Source: Rhodobacteraceae bacterium UBA3069
GTDB taxonomy: Bacteria; Pseudomonadota; Alphaproteobacteria; Rhodobacterales; Rhodobacteraceae
Assembly (NCBI GenBank): GCA_002366795.1
Contig: DFBX01000124.1
Span: 1-6,065 of the forward strand
DNA: 6,065 bases
Direction of reading: 5' to 3'
Shown: positions 5,472 through 6,065 of the stretch, in pieces
Numbering within the stretch: the stretch's first letter is position 1
Layout of the letters: each line of letters opens with the position of its first letter
Notes under the pieces: model-generated
Database searches by the model: none
The model's input: only the letters and a program-made list of their open reading frames with translations
What the model was told of the DNA's origin: nothing
Position numbers and translations under genes: made by a program

Positions 5472-5795
5472 TCATCCAGTCCTTGAGGTAAATTGAGGGA
5501 TTTCCGGTTTCCACTTTTGGATTTTCGCGAAATCGGGTATTATTTCGGTTTGTAGCGTGCCACGGTTTTTTTCAGAGTTTGACAGAGATGTTTTAAGCAG
5601 AGCCGTTTTGCTGATTGTCGACTTCAGCCAGCACTTGTTGACCATTTCCCGACATTGCAGCCCGCCTCGACTGTCTCGTTCGGCCTCATGAACCGGGAAA
5701 CCGCTTCGGGCGGGGCGATCTGCAACGGACCTCGAAGTCCGCCGCAAGTGATTAAAACGCCCAATCCGAGACCGACTTAAATACCCTTTAAACAC
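5472..5795 (-). CDS. Doubtful open frame, unrecognised product (107 residues)
   Basis: A GTG at 5795 is preceded by AGGAGGTG (5802-5809), the best Shine-Dalgarno in the window, with 8 nt between AGGAGG and the GTG. The frame then stays open for 107 codons; an ATG further up (5828) would give 118 but lies before the Shine-Dalgarno. The product is basic, rich in Ser, Arg and Lys, with no hydrophobic segment, and I recognise no family. Codon third positions are close to evenly split between A/T and G/C, quite unlike the strongly G/C-biased neighbours, so it is either foreign or not coding. A CtrA-type site overlaps its first codons and the DnaA box pair lies just beyond its stop. I think non-coding is somewhat more likely. 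Confidence 0.22.
   Translation of the reverse strand: MFKGYLSRSRIGRFNHLRRTSRSVADRPARSGFPVHEAERDSRGGLQCREMVNKCWLKSTISKTALLKTSLSNSEKNRGTLQTEIIPDFAKIQKWKPEIPQFTSRTG
5777..5791. promoter_or_regulatory. CtrA-type binding site, TTAA-N7-TTAA
   Basis: TTAA (5777-5780), seven bases, TTAA (5788-5791) is an exact match to the full consensus site of the alphaproteobacterial cell-cycle and motility regulator CtrA. No clear -10 follows at a suitable distance on either strand, so it may act as a repressor or origin site, or be chance. It overlaps the 5' end of the doubtful open frame and lies just below its Shine-Dalgarno, where bound protein would block transcription. Confidence 0.4.
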
Positions 5796-5868
5796 CTTTT
5801 TCACCTCCTGCTGTGGAACGGCGCGCATCTTTCAGTCGGTCAGGAAGGTCAGGTCAAAACGCCAAGCA

Positions 5869-6065
5869 TTACGGGGCAATGCCAAGTTTGTCGAAGAAGG
5901 CAGCGTGACGGGCTTTGGCTCCAGAAATGAGACCGGCATACGAGGTGACCTCCATGAATACTTAAAAGCCTTCATCCCAGCGATAATACGACTTTGAACC
6001 CGCCTTCTTGTAGAAGCCGCCGCCCCGCTTCATCACATGAGGGCGAGAGGAATGCCCGCAAGCAT
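5869..6065 (-). pseudogene. Possible broken reading frame, unrecognised
   Basis: From the right edge one minus-strand frame is open for 33 codons, ending with YKKAGSKSYYRWDEGF and a TAA at 5964-5962. The same frame resumes two codons later with an ATG (5955) and 28 more codons (MEVTSYAGLISGAKARHAAF onward) to a TAA at 5871-5869. Codon choice in both parts (GCC, GGC, TTC, AAG, GTC) resembles the real genes, whereas the other frames do not. I infer the tail of a gene interrupted by one stop codon, or two small adjoining genes. I recognise no family; a DNA-binding or mobile-element protein is only a guess from the basic aromatic stretch. A rival frame with GGAGG (5949-5953) 9 nt before ATG 5939 would give a 35-residue peptide ending at 5832. 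Confidence 0.25.

Larger units (their letters stand above)
5298..6065. other. Stretch without a recognised gene, visibly less GC-rich
   Basis: Upstream of the YbjN-domain gene I recognise no protein family, tRNA, tmRNA, RNase P or SRP RNA. Part of it (about 5420-5640) is clearly richer in A and T than the rest of the window, with T runs and TTAA sites that are rare elsewhere. It contains a DnaA box pair, a CtrA-type site, one open frame with a strong ribosome binding site and a coding-like but interrupted frame at the right edge. It reads as a regulatory or origin-like segment, or as remnants of an inserted element. Confidence 0.5.

Noticed and set aside
5579..5584. Exact TTGACA on the + strand as a promoter -35
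   Set aside because: No acceptable -10 within 15-19 bp and no + strand gene downstream in the window.
5726..5741. Near-palindrome with CGGAC/GTCCG arms as an operator
   Set aside because: Arms of only 5 bp with a mismatched centre, no promoter nearby, and no second copy.
5802..5809. CACCTCCT on the + strand as the 3' end of a 16S rRNA
   Set aside because: Only the anti-Shine-Dalgarno octamer matches; the flanking bases are not those of a 16S 3' end. It is better read as a Shine-Dalgarno on the minus strand.
1..6065. CRISPR array, tRNA, tmRNA, RNase P or SRP RNA genes
   Set aside because: No spaced direct repeats of suitable length, no T-loop (GGTTCGAAT-like) sequence and no conserved RNA core motifs were seen on either strand.

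Overview
The window has the gene content, high GC, strong GC bias at third codon positions and protein sequences of an alphaproteobacterium, most likely a Rhodobacteraceae (Roseobacter-type) chromosome. This rests on protein family resemblance and on a proC / CsaA-like / YbjN-like cluster; no rRNA or tRNA is present to confirm it.

Layout. Bases 1-100 hold the N-terminus of an IS630-family transposase on the minus strand, running off the left edge. Behind it (100-230) lie a three-copy 10-bp tandem repeat, a good sigma70-like promoter pointing at the transposase and an 8-bp inverted repeat straddling that promoter. Bases 230-560 have no convincing gene. Bases 561-1151 (+) encode a complete type II thymidine kinase. 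It converges on a minus-strand block, with a small GC hairpin between.

The minus-strand block reads right to left: a YbjN-domain protein (5297-4797) with its own terminator-like hairpin; proC (4576-3761); a CsaA-type tRNA-binding protein (3768-3430, overlapping proC by 8 nt); a D-2-hydroxyacid dehydrogenase of the glyoxylate/hydroxypyruvate reductase type (3430-2471, TGATG overlap); then, 70 nt on, a long-form beta-ketoacyl-ACP synthase III (2400-1279). proC, csaA and the dehydrogenase look translationally coupled. The ketosynthase has its own good ribosome binding site and a possible own promoter. The products serve proline synthesis, tRNA/translation quality, oxo-acid reduction and fatty-acid initiation. 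They are housekeeping functions and do not form one obvious pathway.

The right end (5298-6065) differs: it is less GC-rich and has no recognisable gene. It holds a perfect DnaA box with a near-match 20 bp away, a perfect CtrA-type TTAA-N7-TTAA site about 340 bp further on, one open frame with a strong ribosome binding site but atypical codon use, and at the edge what looks like the tail of a coding frame broken by a stop codon. No new defence or mobile system can be demonstrated. The two flanks, a mobile-element edge on the left and the DnaA/CtrA-marked non-coding stretch on the right, deserve the second look.
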